Assembly (NCBI RefSeq): GCF_035319885.1
Contig: NZ_CP141285.1
Coordinates: 1,736,001 to 1,800,000 of the forward strand
Direction: 5' to 3'
Length of the DNA: 64,000 nt
DNA from: Altererythrobacter sp. H2
GTDB taxonomy: Bacteria; Pseudomonadota; Alphaproteobacteria; Sphingomonadales; Sphingomonadaceae
The stretch's first letter is position 1; every line of letters begins with the position of its first letter. Position numbers and translations under genes: made by a program. Positions 34,946 to 47,164 of the stretch are shown here, in pieces. The notes under the pieces are model-generated. The model saw only the letters and a list, made by a program, of their open reading frames with translations, did not search any database and was not told where the DNA came from.

Positions 34946-36046
34946 ATGGGTTTCCGTTGCGGAATTGTCGGACTGCCCAATGTCGGCAAGTCCACGCTGT
35001 TCAATGCATTGACCGAGACGCAGGCCGCACAGGCTGCGAACTATCCGTTCTGCACGATCGAGCCGAACGTCGGCCAGGTCGCCGTGCCCGACGAGCGGCT
35101 CGAACGGCTGGCCGAAATCGGCAAGTCGGCCAAGGTCATTCCGACCCAGTTAGCCTTTGTCGATATTGCCGGCCTGGTGAAGGGCGCAAGCAAGGGCGAA
35201 GGCCTGGGCAACCAGTTCCTCGGCAATATCCGCGAAGTTGACGCGGTGGTCCACGTGCTGCGCTGTTTCGAGGATGATGACATCCAGCACGTCGCCAACA
35301 GGGTCGATCCGATTGCGGACGCTGAAGTGGTCGAGACAGAGCTGATGCTCTCCGATCTCGAAAGCCTCGAAAAGCGGGTTCCGGCCGCGGCCAAGAAGGC
35401 TGCCAGCGGTGACAAGGAAGCCAAGGCCATGGCCAGCGTGCTGGGACAGGCGCTCGACCTGCTGCGCGAAGGCAAGCCAGCCCGCCTGACCGAGCCGAAG
35501 GACGACGAGGAAGCCCGCCTGTTCGCGCAGGCCCAGCTCCTCACCGCCAAACCGGTACTTTATGTCTGCAATGTGGCAGAAGAAGACGCCGCGACCGGAA
35601 ACGCCATGTCCAGACTCGTGTTTGCAAAGGCGCAGGCCGAAGGGGCCGAGGCAGTCGTCGTCTCGGCCGCTATCGAAAGTGAACTCGTCACCATGCCGGT
35701 GGAAGACCGGGGCGAATTTCTCGAAGCGCTCGGGCTCACCGAAAGCGGGCTCAGCCGGGTCATCCGGGCAGGCTACAAGCTGCTCGGCCTGAAGACCTTC
35801 TTCACGGTCGGCCCCAAGGAAGCCCGCGCCTGGACGTTCCCTTCCGGGGCCAAGGCTCCGCAGGCGGCCGGCGAAATCCATACCGACTTCGAACGCGGCT
35901 TCATCCGCGCTGAGACCATCGCCTTTGACGACTATATCACGCTTGGCGGGGAAGCCGGCGCGAAGGAAGCGGGCAAACTGCGCCAGGAAGGCAAGGAATA
36001 CGCGGTGCAGGATGGCGACGTGCTGATGTTCAAGTTCAACGTCTAG
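34946..36046 (+). CDS. ychF: redox-regulated ATPase YchF (Obg family)
   Basis: A P-loop protein of the Obg family that prefers ATP over GTP and associates with ribosomes and translation control. The G1 loop GLPNVGKSTLFNAL, switch region NYPFCTIEPNVGQV and FVDIAGLVKGASKGEGLGN are diagnostic, as is the C-terminal TGS domain (FFTVGPKEARAWTFPSG). 366 residues, normal size. Confidence 0.98.
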   Translation: MGFRCGIVGLPNVGKSTLFNALTETQAAQAANYPFCTIEPNVGQVAVPDERLERLAEIGKSAKVIPTQLAFVDIAGLVKGASKGEGLGNQFLGNIREVDAVVHVLRCFEDDDIQHVANRVDPIADAEVVETELMLSDLESLEKRVPAAAKKAASGDKEAKAMASVLGQALDLLREGKPARLTEPKDDEEARLFAQAQLLTAKPVLYVCNVAEEDAATGNAMSRLVFAKAQAEGAEAVVVSAAIESELVTMPVEDRGEFLEALGLTESGLSRVIRAGYKLLGLKTFFTVGPKEARAWTFPSGAKAPQAAGEIHTDFERGFIRAETIAFDDYITLGGEAGAKEAGKLRQEGKEYAVQDGDVLMFKFNV

Positions 36047-36095
36047 GAGCCAAGTGCGGCCTGCTGCGTTACCCCTCAAACCATAGGGGATACGC

Positions 36096-36896
36096 GTGCT
36101 CGACAAATCGGAAAAGTTTCGCTGGCTGGTGCGGCTCGGCTATTTCAGCCGGGCCGTTTTTTACACCATGCTCGGCTTCATCGCGCTCACCAACGTGGCG
36201 CAGATCAGCCAGGGGGTGGATGGCATCTTCGAAGCGATCGAGGGCTTCCCGGGTGGCACTGCCCTGCTCTGGGTCATGGCGCTGGGACTGCTGGGCTACG
36301 CCCTGTTCCGGTTCTGCTCCCCGCTGTTCGACGTAGAGAATGAAGGCAGCGATGCGCATGGCTGGGCCAGGCGGATCGGTCATGGCGGCAGCGCCATCGG
36401 CCACCTCGTGCTCGCCTGGTCGGCCTATCGCCTCGCCAGCGCCGACGTATCCGGCGCCGGCGACGGCGCGCAGGAAGCGGCGGCCGGGGTGCTGTCGGTG
36501 CAACTGGGCGGCCTGGTAATCGGCGTGCTCGGCATCGCCTTTTTCCTCGCAGCGATCTCGCAGGCAAAGAAGGGCGTGAGCGGTTCCTTCATGGCGCGGA
36601 TTGGCGCGGGCGCGCCCGAGGGCACGCGGGTGCTGGGCGCAATCGGATACACTGCGCGGGCCGTGGTTTTCCTCGTTATCGGCTGGTCGCTGGTGAAGGC
36701 CGGTTTCTACTCGGGCGATGCCGGAGAGGTGCGGACACTGGGTGATGCGGTTACTTCGCTGGCGGGGAACCAGATCGTCTTCCAGGGGGTCGCGCTCGGG
36801 TTGCTGGTGTTTGGCCTGTTCAGCTTTATCCTCGCCCGCTACCGCATCGTTCCTGACCTGGCGCCGGACGGCCGCAAGCCGCGCTACCGCGCCTGA
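36096..36896 (+). CDS. DUF1206 membrane protein
   Basis: A 266-residue inner-membrane protein with six hydrophobic segments arranged as three repeats of a two-helix unit, each with a signature like LGYFSRAVFYTMLGF, IGHGGSAIGHLVLAW and IGYTARAVVFLVIGW. That is the organisation of DUF1206. Function unknown. The start is GTG (LDKSEKF). Confidence 0.88.
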   Translation: MLDKSEKFRWLVRLGYFSRAVFYTMLGFIALTNVAQISQGVDGIFEAIEGFPGGTALLWVMALGLLGYALFRFCSPLFDVENEGSDAHGWARRIGHGGSAIGHLVLAWSAYRLASADVSGAGDGAQEAAAGVLSVQLGGLVIGVLGIAFFLAAISQAKKGVSGSFMARIGAGAPEGTRVLGAIGYTARAVVFLVIGWSLVKAGFYSGDAGEVRTLGDAVTSLAGNQIVFQGVALGLLVFGLFSFILARYRIVPDLAPDGRKPRYRA

Positions 36897-36954
36897 GCGA
36901 TTGCATCCCGGTCCGCCTTGGGCCAGAGGCGAAGCGGATTTGGCGGGAGGCGGG

Positions 36955-37416
36955 ATGCTGTACTTCGAAGACCTCGTAATCGGTTCCAGGCAAAGCTTCG
37001 GGAACTATGTTGTCACGCGCGAGGAAGTGCTGGAGTTTGCGGGCAAGTACGATCCGCAGCCATTTCACCTGTCAGATGAGGCCGCTGCGCAGACACATTT
37101 CGGCCGTATTTCGGCCAGTGGCTGGCATACCTGCTCGATGACCATGGCGATGATGGTCGAGAACATGAAGACCAATGCGCAGGCCGGGCTCGGCTCGCCC
37201 GGGGTCGATCAGCTGCGCTGGGTCAAGCCGGTCTATCCGGGAGACACCTTGCGGGTCGAAAGCGAGATCCTGGAAAAGCGGCGCAGCCAGTCGCGCCGAG
37301 ACATGGGCATCTTCAAGTCACGCAGCCGGACATTCAACCAGCATGGCGACGTGGTGCTGGAAATGGTCTCGAACGGCCTGATCCGCGTGCGCGAGCCCGA
37401 CGCACCGATCGACTGA
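36955..37416 (+). CDS. MaoC-like dehydratase
   Basis: A 153-residue hot-dog fold protein of the MaoC (R-specific enoyl-CoA hydratase) family. The hydratase motif appears as YDPQPFHLSDEAAA with the catalytic Asp/His, followed by FGRISASGWHTCSM. A GGGAGG site precedes the ATG at 36955; the longer frame upstream is a shadow of the DUF1206 gene. Likely acts on an acyl-CoA in the cytoplasm. Confidence 0.9.
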   Translation: MLYFEDLVIGSRQSFGNYVVTREEVLEFAGKYDPQPFHLSDEAAAQTHFGRISASGWHTCSMTMAMMVENMKTNAQAGLGSPGVDQLRWVKPVYPGDTLRVESEILEKRRSQSRRDMGIFKSRSRTFNQHGDVVLEMVSNGLIRVREPDAPID

Positions 37417-37895
37417 TCAGCTCGGGCACTGGGCATAGCCGGACGCGCGATAGACTGCGCGGTCGGCCCCGTCCCGGACTTCCAGCGTCGCTTCGTAGCG
37501 TTTGCCGCCCGGCTCTTCAGGCTGCTCCGCTCCGAGCCCGAAATGGATGGAGTAGGCCAGCCCATCATACCTGGTCCAGGCCACCCCCGGCCCCTTCTGC
37601 ACGCCATTGTCCGGCGCAAATTCCGCAATGTCGCCGGACAGCCTCATGACAGCGCGATCTTCCATGGCCAGCAGGACAGGGGCCATGCCGCCGCCATCAG
37701 GGGCAAAGGCGCAGGCCGGGTCGGTCAGCGCGTGCTGCTCGATATCGGGATAGAGGATGGGCTCAGGCTTCAGCGGCACAGCCACCCCTTCATTGGCCTG
37801 TTCGATCTCGGCCACCTTCGCCGCAGCGTCTCGCCGGTCAGCCTCGCTGCCGCATCCCGCAACTGCCAGCACCGCCATGATCAGCACGAACCGCA

Positions 37896-37896
<1 letters not shown>
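37417..37896 (-). CDS. hypothetical lipoprotein
   Basis: A 159-residue protein with a lipoprotein signal MRFVLIMAVLAVAGC (lipobox VAGC), so anchored in the envelope. The mature part contains DPACAFAPDGGGMAPV and ends GYAQCPS; the two cysteines could form a disulfide. No family recognised. Its first base overlaps the last base of mutL, so it is probably transcribed with mutL. Confidence 0.78.
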
Positions 37897-40922
<3,026 letters not shown>

Positions 40923-40936
40923 GTCCGGGTAAGGCG

Positions 40937-41830
40937 ATGGCGCCGCCCGACAAACGGCGCTCCAGCACTTCCCGCAGGGCGCAATACGGCTTGTTCACCG
41001 GCTATGTGCTGGCGGCGCTCGGCGTGCTGCTCGGCGCTTTGCTGCTGGCGATCTCGCTCTGGCGTCCGTCCACCTTTTCCGGGCCGCGCGGCGCGGCCCA
41101 AACCATGGTTGCGCCAGCCACCGCGCCCACAACGGCAGTCCGGACCGAGAGCCAGTCCGTGCTGGAAACCCTGGCAGGGTTCTGGCGTGCGGGCAGCCAG
41201 AACGCCGCCTTGCGCAAGGAAATGGAGCTTGCCCGGATCCGGCTCGCAGAAGCCGCTTCCGTCAAGCAGGAGAATGCGCGGCTCAAGCGCCTGCTGGGGC
41301 TCGCTCAGGCCGATACGGGTGCCGCAATCACGACCACCCAATTCATTGGTTCGACCGCCTCCAGCGCCCGGCGCTTCGGCTATATCGCAGCCGGAACAGG
41401 CCAGGGCGTGCGCGCGGGGATGCCTGTGCGGAGCGCCCGAGGCGTGGTCGGCCGGGTGATGGAAACGGGCCGGTCCAGTTCCCGGGTCCTGCTGCTGAGC
41501 GATACCCAGTCCGTCTTGCCTGTACGGCTCGCCCGCGAAGATGTGGTGGCCTTCGCGGAAGGGCGCGGTGACGGCTTCCTGCGGATCCGCCTGATCAACC
41601 TTGGCATCAACCCGGTGCGCAAGGGCGATCTGTTCGTGACCAGCGGAACGGGCGGCTACTTCGCCCCGGGCATGGCCGTGGCAGTGGCGACCGAGATTAC
41701 CAGCGACGGTGCCCTGGCCCGGATGGTCAGTGATCCGGCAGCCACGGATTATGTCGCCGTCATGCCGCTCTGGCAGACGGAGCTGGTCCGGGTGGCCGAA
41801 ACCCCGGTGGAGCAGGCAGTCACCGAATGA
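40937..41830 (+). CDS. mreC: rod shape-determining protein MreC
   Basis: Periplasmic scaffold of the elongation machinery, 297 residues. A single membrane helix near residues 16-38 (YGLFTGYVLAALGVLLGALL) is followed by a coiled coil (NAALRKEMELARIRLAEAAS...NARLKRLL) and the beta-rich domain with GTGQGVRAGMPVRSARGVVG. Overlaps mreD by four bases. Confidence 0.96.
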   Translation: MAPPDKRRSSTSRRAQYGLFTGYVLAALGVLLGALLLAISLWRPSTFSGPRGAAQTMVAPATAPTTAVRTESQSVLETLAGFWRAGSQNAALRKEMELARIRLAEAASVKQENARLKRLLGLAQADTGAAITTTQFIGSTASSARRFGYIAAGTGQGVRAGMPVRSARGVVGRVMETGRSSSRVLLLSDTQSVLPVRLAREDVVAFAEGRGDGFLRIRLINLGINPVRKGDLFVTSGTGGYFAPGMAVAVATEITSDGALARMVSDPAATDYVAVMPLWQTELVRVAETPVEQAVTE

Positions 41831-42384
41831 CCGAAAAGCTCAATCTGCAGGCCAGGCGGGACCGTTACGGAAGCCGGATCAATCGCACGCACTCCCCCGT
41901 TCTGGCCAGTTCCGTTCCATGGATATCGGTGCTGCTCGGGTCATTTCTCCAGATCCTTCCGGTTGCCAGCGCCGTGCCGCTGGTTCCTCCGACCGGCTTC
42001 GTCATCCTGCTGTGCTGGCGCCTGGTTCGGCCCGGTCTGCTGCCGGTCTGGGCCGGGGTTCCGCTGGGGATGTTTGACGACCTGCTGAGCGGACAGCCTT
42101 TCGGCAGCGCCATCCTTCTCTGGTCCCTGGCACTGCTGGCAATCGAGCTGATCGAATACCGCCTGCCCTGGCGTGAATTCACCCTCGACTGGCTGCTCGC
42201 CTGCGCCATGCTGGTCAGCTATATCCTGCTGGCGGCGCTTTTTTCGGGCGCACGGATCGGTTTGCCGGGGCTGGTGGCGCTGGGGCCGCAAGCCTTGTTC
42301 TCGATGCTGCTCTATCCCATTATCGCCCGCATGGTGGCATTCCTCGACCGGCTTCGCCTGACCCGCTTCAAGGTGGTTGATTGA
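41827..42384 (+). CDS. mreD: rod shape-determining protein MreD
   Basis: Small inner-membrane partner of MreC, 185 residues with five or six hydrophobic segments (for example ILLCWRLVRPGLLPVWAGV and GMFDDLLSGQPFGSAILLW, the latter being the best-conserved part of the family). Its TGA overlaps the mrdA ATG (TGATG). Confidence 0.92.
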   Translation: MTEKLNLQARRDRYGSRINRTHSPVLASSVPWISVLLGSFLQILPVASAVPLVPPTGFVILLCWRLVRPGLLPVWAGVPLGMFDDLLSGQPFGSAILLWSLALLAIELIEYRLPWREFTLDWLLACAMLVSYILLAALFSGARIGLPGLVALGPQALFSMLLYPIIARMVAFLDRLRLTRFKVVD

Positions 42385-44429
42385 TGGCGCGCCCCAAGTC
42401 TCGCACGATCGTCAGCACTGCTATTCTCAAGAATTCTTTCGATCGCCGCAGCATGATTGTCGGTGCGGTCGGAGGCGGCATCGGCGTCCTGCTGGCCGCG
42501 CGCATGGCCTATCTCGCCATCGCGGAGAACGAGCGGTACACGCTCGAGGCCGAAAGCAACCGGGTCAACCTGACGCTGGTACCGCCCCGGCGCGGCTGGA
42601 TTCTGGACCGCAATGGTGCCCCGCTCGCGTCCAACCGGGCTGACTTCCGGGTCGATCTGATCCCCGAACGGCTGGGTGACCTCGACCGCACGCTCAATGT
42701 CCTGGGAGAAGTGCTGGCGCTGGAACCCGTCACCCTGTCGGACTTGCGGGACAAGATCGACAAGGCGCGCGGATTCCAACCGATCGAAGTTGCCGCCGGG
42801 CTCAGTTACGAGCAGTTCGCCGCCCTCAGCGTGCGCCTGCCTGAGCTGCCGGGCGTCCTGCCCCAGCAAGGCTATTCGCGCTTCTACCCGACCGGCCCGG
42901 CAGTGGGCCACCTGATCGGTTACGTCGGGCCGGCATCGGCCGAGGAATACGAGGCCGATCCCATACCCCTGATGCTAACCCCCGGATTCAAGTTGGGCAA
43001 GGACGGGGTGGAAAAGCAGTTCGAAAGCGTCCTGCGCGGCACGCCGGGCGCCCGGCGGGTGGAGGTCACCGCTTCGGGCAGGATCGTGCGCGACCTCGAT
43101 TCGCGCGAAGATATCCAGGGCAAACCGGTCCAGCTGACCATTGACGGGCCGTTGCAGGATTATGCCGCGCGGCGGATCGGTCTCGAATCCGGCTCGGTGG
43201 TCGTGATGGACTGCAACACGGGCGATATCCTGTGCATGTCATCCATGCCCAGCTTCGACCCGAACAGCTTTTCCGACGGGATCGGCCGGGTCGAATATGC
43301 CATGCTGCGTGACGATGACCGCGTGCCCTTGCGCAACAAGGTGCTGAAGGGGCTCTATCCACCCGCGTCCACCGTCAAACCGATGGTGTCGATGGCACTG
43401 CTTCAGGCAGGGGTAAGGCCTGACGAGACGGTGTTCTGCGGCGGCGGCCTGCGGGTCGGCAACCGGGTTTTCCGCTGCTGGAACCGGCGCGGCCACGGCC
43501 ATGTCGACATGGCGATGGGCGTCTATCAGAGCTGCGACGTCTACTACTATCACATGGCCCAGCGGATCGGGATGCAGCCGATTGCCGATATGGCCCGGGT
43601 CTGCGGCATGGGCGAGGAATTCGACCTGCCCGTGCTGAGCCAGTTCTATGGGACCGTGCCCGATCCGGCATGGAAGATGAAGAAGTTCGGCCAGCCCTGG
43701 GCCGCGTTCGACACGGTCAACGCGACCATCGGCCAGGGCTACATGCTTTCCAACCCGTTGCAGCTGGCGGTTATGTCTGCCCGGCTGGCGACGGGCCGCC
43801 ACATCGAGCCCAACCTGATCAAGGGCAAGGCCAGGCCGTTCGTCGATGTCGATTTTCCGCCTGATCACGTGGCCTATGTCCGCCAGGCCATGAGCGATGT
43901 TGTCAACGGGCCCGGTACCGCCGGGCGCGGGCGCCTGCCCATCCCCGATATTCTGATGGCCGGCAAGACCGGCACCGCACAGGTGGTTTCGCTCAATATT
44001 TCGGACGGCAAGTCGGGCCCGTGGAAATACCGCGACCATGGCCTGTTCATCTTCTTCGCGCCGTTCGACAAGCCGCGCTATGCCGGCGCAGTCGTGATCG
44101 AGCATGGGGGCGGCTCGGGCGCGGCCTATCCGATCGCGCGTGACGTGATGACCTTCATGTTCGACCCGGCCAAGGGCATGGAGGCTTTGAGCGCGCTGGA
44201 AAAACAATGGGGCGGCACCGCGCAGCAGCGCCTCGCAGCGAAGTACGCCGCCTACGCCGCGCAGGCCGGCGAGATTACCCGCACTCCGCCCCGCCGCGAG
44301 GCCGACATCTTCAACCAGGTCGATGCCGAAGCCCGGGCGGCTGCGGCCCAGCCCGCTACCTCCGCCACCGACGCCGCCATCAACCGCTCCGAGAATGTCG
44401 ACAGCGCACCTGTGGGCCCTGAAGAATGA
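42384..44429 (+). CDS. mrdA: penicillin-binding protein 2
   Basis: Elongasome transpeptidase that cross-links peptidoglycan, 681 residues. One N-terminal membrane anchor (IVGAVGGGIGVLLAARMAYL), a pedestal domain (RRGWILDRNGAPLASN), then the transpeptidase domain with the nucleophile PPASTVKP near residue 330, the second motif as SCD (QSCDVYYY) and AGKTGTAQV as the KTG box. The C-terminus has an Ala-rich tail. Starts at ATG 42384, coupled to mreD. Confidence 0.97.
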   Translation: MARPKSRTIVSTAILKNSFDRRSMIVGAVGGGIGVLLAARMAYLAIAENERYTLEAESNRVNLTLVPPRRGWILDRNGAPLASNRADFRVDLIPERLGDLDRTLNVLGEVLALEPVTLSDLRDKIDKARGFQPIEVAAGLSYEQFAALSVRLPELPGVLPQQGYSRFYPTGPAVGHLIGYVGPASAEEYEADPIPLMLTPGFKLGKDGVEKQFESVLRGTPGARRVEVTASGRIVRDLDSREDIQGKPVQLTIDGPLQDYAARRIGLESGSVVVMDCNTGDILCMSSMPSFDPNSFSDGIGRVEYAMLRDDDRVPLRNKVLKGLYPPASTVKPMVSMALLQAGVRPDETVFCGGGLRVGNRVFRCWNRRGHGHVDMAMGVYQSCDVYYYHMAQRIGMQPIADMARVCGMGEEFDLPVLSQFYGTVPDPAWKMKKFGQPWAAFDTVNATIGQGYMLSNPLQLAVMSARLATGRHIEPNLIKGKARPFVDVDFPPDHVAYVRQAMSDVVNGPGTAGRGRLPIPDILMAGKTGTAQVVSLNISDGKSGPWKYRDHGLFIFFAPFDKPRYAGAVVIEHGGGSGAAYPIARDVMTFMFDPAKGMEALSALEKQWGGTAQQRLAAKYAAYAAQAGEITRTPPRREADIFNQVDAEARAAAAQPATSATDAAINRSENVDSAPVGPEE

Positions 44430-45544
44430 TCTCGATCATCCCCGCCCCGCTGGCGCGCCAGCCCTGGCAGATGCTGGTGCCGATGCTGCTCCTGGCAGGG
44501 TTTGGCGCGATGGTGCTCTATTCGGCTGGCGGCGGCGCGATGCAGCCCTATGCCCTGCCCCATCTTGTCCGTTTCGCCGTGTTCCTGGTCATTGCCCTGG
44601 TCATTTCCCGCCTCAGCCGCGAGCTGATCATGCTGCTGGCATACCCGGCCTTCGCCGGGGTATTGCTGATGTTGCTGGGGGTGGAGATCGTAGGCGCCGT
44701 CAAGGGCGGCAGCCAGCGCTGGCTCGAGCTGGGCTTCATGCGGTTGCAGCCGTCAGAGCTGATGAAGCCGACCATCTGCCTGGTGCTTGCGACCTACTAC
44801 GCACGCCTCCCGATTGGCCTGATCCCGACTTTCAAGGCACTGATGCCCGCGTTCGGGTTCATCCTTCTCCCGGTTGCCCTGGTGCTGATGCAGCCTGACC
44901 TTGGCACCTCGGTCGCGATCGTGTTCAGCGCCTTCATCGTCATGTTCCTGGCCGGGTTGCCGCTCTGGTGGTTCATGAGTGCTGGCGCGGCCGCCGTCGT
45001 GCTGGCCCCGGTGGTGTTCTTCTTCGGCCTGCACGAATACCAGCAGAAGCGCGTCACCACATTCCTCGACCCCGAAAATGACCCGTTGGGGGCCGGATAC
45101 CACATCAGCCAGTCCAAGATCGCAATCGGCTCCGGCGGGTTGTTCGGGAAGGGTTTCAACGAAGGCTCGCAAAGCCACCTCAACTACTTGCCGGAACCGC
45201 ATACCGATTTCGTCTTCTCCAGCATGGCCGAGGAGTGGGGCCTGGTTGGCGGCCTGTTCGTGCTGCTGATGTATGCCCTGATCCTGCGCTGGGGCCTCCA
45301 GGTCGCCCGCGCTTCGAAGGACCGGTTTGGCGGCCTGCTGGCCGGCGGCGTAACCGCGACGATCTTTTTCTACATTGCGATCAACCTGCTGATGGTCATG
45401 GGCCTCGCCCCGGCCAAGGGCATGCCGCTTCCCTGGATGAGCCACGGCGGTTCCTCCATGCTCACCGCAATGATCTGCATCGGTACGCTGATGATGGTCC
45501 ACCGCTGGAACCGCGAAGCTGCGCGCGGGGGGATGCGGGGCTGA
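44426..45544 (+). CDS. rodA: peptidoglycan glycosyltransferase RodA
   Basis: SEDS-family polymerase that makes glycan strands together with PBP2. 372 residues, about ten membrane segments, with the conserved GGSQRWLELGFMRLQPSELMK and loop NDPLGAGYHISQSKIAIGSG, and PWMSHGGSSMLT near the end. Overlaps mrdA by four bases and completes the cell-shape operon. Confidence 0.97.
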   Translation: MISIIPAPLARQPWQMLVPMLLLAGFGAMVLYSAGGGAMQPYALPHLVRFAVFLVIALVISRLSRELIMLLAYPAFAGVLLMLLGVEIVGAVKGGSQRWLELGFMRLQPSELMKPTICLVLATYYARLPIGLIPTFKALMPAFGFILLPVALVLMQPDLGTSVAIVFSAFIVMFLAGLPLWWFMSAGAAAVVLAPVVFFFGLHEYQQKRVTTFLDPENDPLGAGYHISQSKIAIGSGGLFGKGFNEGSQSHLNYLPEPHTDFVFSSMAEEWGLVGGLFVLLMYALILRWGLQVARASKDRFGGLLAGGVTATIFFYIAINLLMVMGLAPAKGMPLPWMSHGGSSMLTAMICIGTLMMVHRWNREAARGGMRG

Positions 45545-45638
45545 ACCGGCCAAGTGGCCAACCTCCCCCTTTTCAGGCGCAAAACTTCCGCTATATGCAG
45601 CGCCTCTCCCGATTCGGGAGCTGCCCGTTCGGCAGTGT

Positions 45639-45714
<76 letters not shown>

Positions 45715-45778
45715 CTTTTCCGTTATATTATAGTGAGTTATGTAGACCGCTGTGCACGGTAAACTTGGCGGAAATTTC

Positions 45779-45802
45779 TCTAGGTAGCTTTCTAGGTAGC
45801 TT
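45779..45802. repeat. 12-base tandem duplication near the tRNA
   Basis: TCTAGGTAGCTT occurs twice back to back in the 230-base AT-richer gap between tRNA-Lys and the MFS gene. This gap shows no convincing gene; an 80-residue minus-strand frame there is not recognisable. Confidence 0.8.
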
Positions 45803-45944
45803 CTGTTCTGCTTGACCTTTTTGGTCATCATGCTCGAACAGGAGGGAAATGCGGATCGGTGAGGCCGGAAGGTCCCCACTACCCACTAAGCGTGATTCGG
45901 GTGCCCCTCGAAGAGCGTCAAGAGCGCAATCCGTATTTTCGCCA

Positions 45945-47150
45945 TCACGTACCAGGTCGAACCGACACACGCTTTCGAAACAGAATCAACAATGCTGCTA
46001 CTCCTGCAAACCCGCCACCCACGATGAATGTCGCCGACGGCCCGGCATAATCCCACAACGCTCCCGCGAGCACGCTAGAGGCCAGCATCGTGATACCGGT
46101 TGCAAGGTTGAATAAGCCAAAGGCGGACCCTCGCAACGCCTCGGGTGCGCGTTCGGCGACTAGTTGGGCCAGCAGCCCTTGGGTCAATGCCATGTGCGCC
46201 CCCCACAGCGCGATGCCAACAAAGGTGCCGACAAGGCCAAGGGGCGAAGCCAGAAATATGTCTGCGGTGACGAGGCAGGCCAGGCCGCAAAGCAAAGGTC
46301 GTTGGGCTCCTCCATTGTCACCGAGGGCTCCGGCTGGATAGGCACCGAGCGAATAGACGAGATTCATGGCAACCAGCACGAGCGGTGCCAATGCCATAGG
46401 CAAGCCGTCGTCATGGGCTTTCAGGATAAGAAACGCTTCGCTGAACCGGGCCATTGTGAACATCACGCCAATGCCGACCACCGCCCAAAAACCACCACTC
46501 AGCTTTTTAAGGTCCGCAAATCGCAGAGGTAGTCGTGTTTTGGCATGCGCCAATTCGCCACGCTGTCCCTCAATACCGACGATGACGAGCAGCACTGCGA
46601 CAAGCCCAGGAATGACGGCTACCCAGAAGACCGCGCGGATGTCGTCGGAAAACAATGTCATGAGGCCAATCGCCGCAAGAGGGCCGACGAATGCGCCCAC
46701 CGTATCAAGGGATTGCCGTAGTCCGTAGGCTCGGCCCCGTATCTCCAGCGGTGTAACGTCAGCAACCAATGCGTCGCGCGGAGCACCGCGCATCCCCTTG
46801 CCGATCCGATCGACGAACCTGGCGCCTAGTACGGGCACAACACCAGTCGCGAGCGCAAACAACGGTTTGGAGAATGCGCCGAGACCATAGCCAAGCAGGA
46901 TCAGCGGCTTTCGGCGCCCGATCCGATCCGACAGGTATCCTGAGAAAACCTTCGAAATTGATGCGGTCGCCTCGGCAATGCCATCAATCACGCCAACGAG
47001 GGCCACGCTGGCCCCCAGGGTCACCGTCAAAAACAGTGGCAGCAAGGCATGAACGATTTCCGACGAAATATCCATGAACATGCTGACGAGTCCAAGGACC
47101 CAGACTGTGCGGGGAATCGTCGGACGCTTCATGTTGGCTGGCGATGGCAC
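45945..47150 (-). CDS. MFS transporter of the efflux operon
   Basis: A 401-residue major facilitator with about twelve helices. The loop LSDRIGRRKPLILLGYGLGA (motif A) and DRIGKGMRGAPRDALVADV are characteristic of a subgroup often found with heavy-metal or drug RND pumps. The GTG start at 47150 follows an AAGGA site; a second ATG six codons later is possible. Lies 14 bases after the RND pump gene and is probably the last gene of that operon. Substrate unknown. Confidence 0.87.
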   Translation of the reverse strand: MPSPANMKRPTIPRTVWVLGLVSMFMDISSEIVHALLPLFLTVTLGASVALVGVIDGIAEATASISKVFSGYLSDRIGRRKPLILLGYGLGAFSKPLFALATGVVPVLGARFVDRIGKGMRGAPRDALVADVTPLEIRGRAYGLRQSLDTVGAFVGPLAAIGLMTLFSDDIRAVFWVAVIPGLVAVLLVIVGIEGQRGELAHAKTRLPLRFADLKKLSGGFWAVVGIGVMFTMARFSEAFLILKAHDDGLPMALAPLVLVAMNLVYSLGAYPAGALGDNGGAQRPLLCGLACLVTADIFLASPLGLVGTFVGIALWGAHMALTQGLLAQLVAERAPEALRGSAFGLFNLATGITMLASSVLAGALWDYAGPSATFIVGGGFAGVAALLILFRKRVSVRPGT

Positions 47151-47164
47151 ACTGTGTCCTTCCC

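Noticed and set aside
45728-45970. 80-residue minus-strand frame next to tRNA-Lys as a possible integrase remnant
   Set aside because: It contains no tyrosine-recombinase motif; its end is built from the 12-base tandem repeat (KLPRKLPRE), so it is more likely non-coding.
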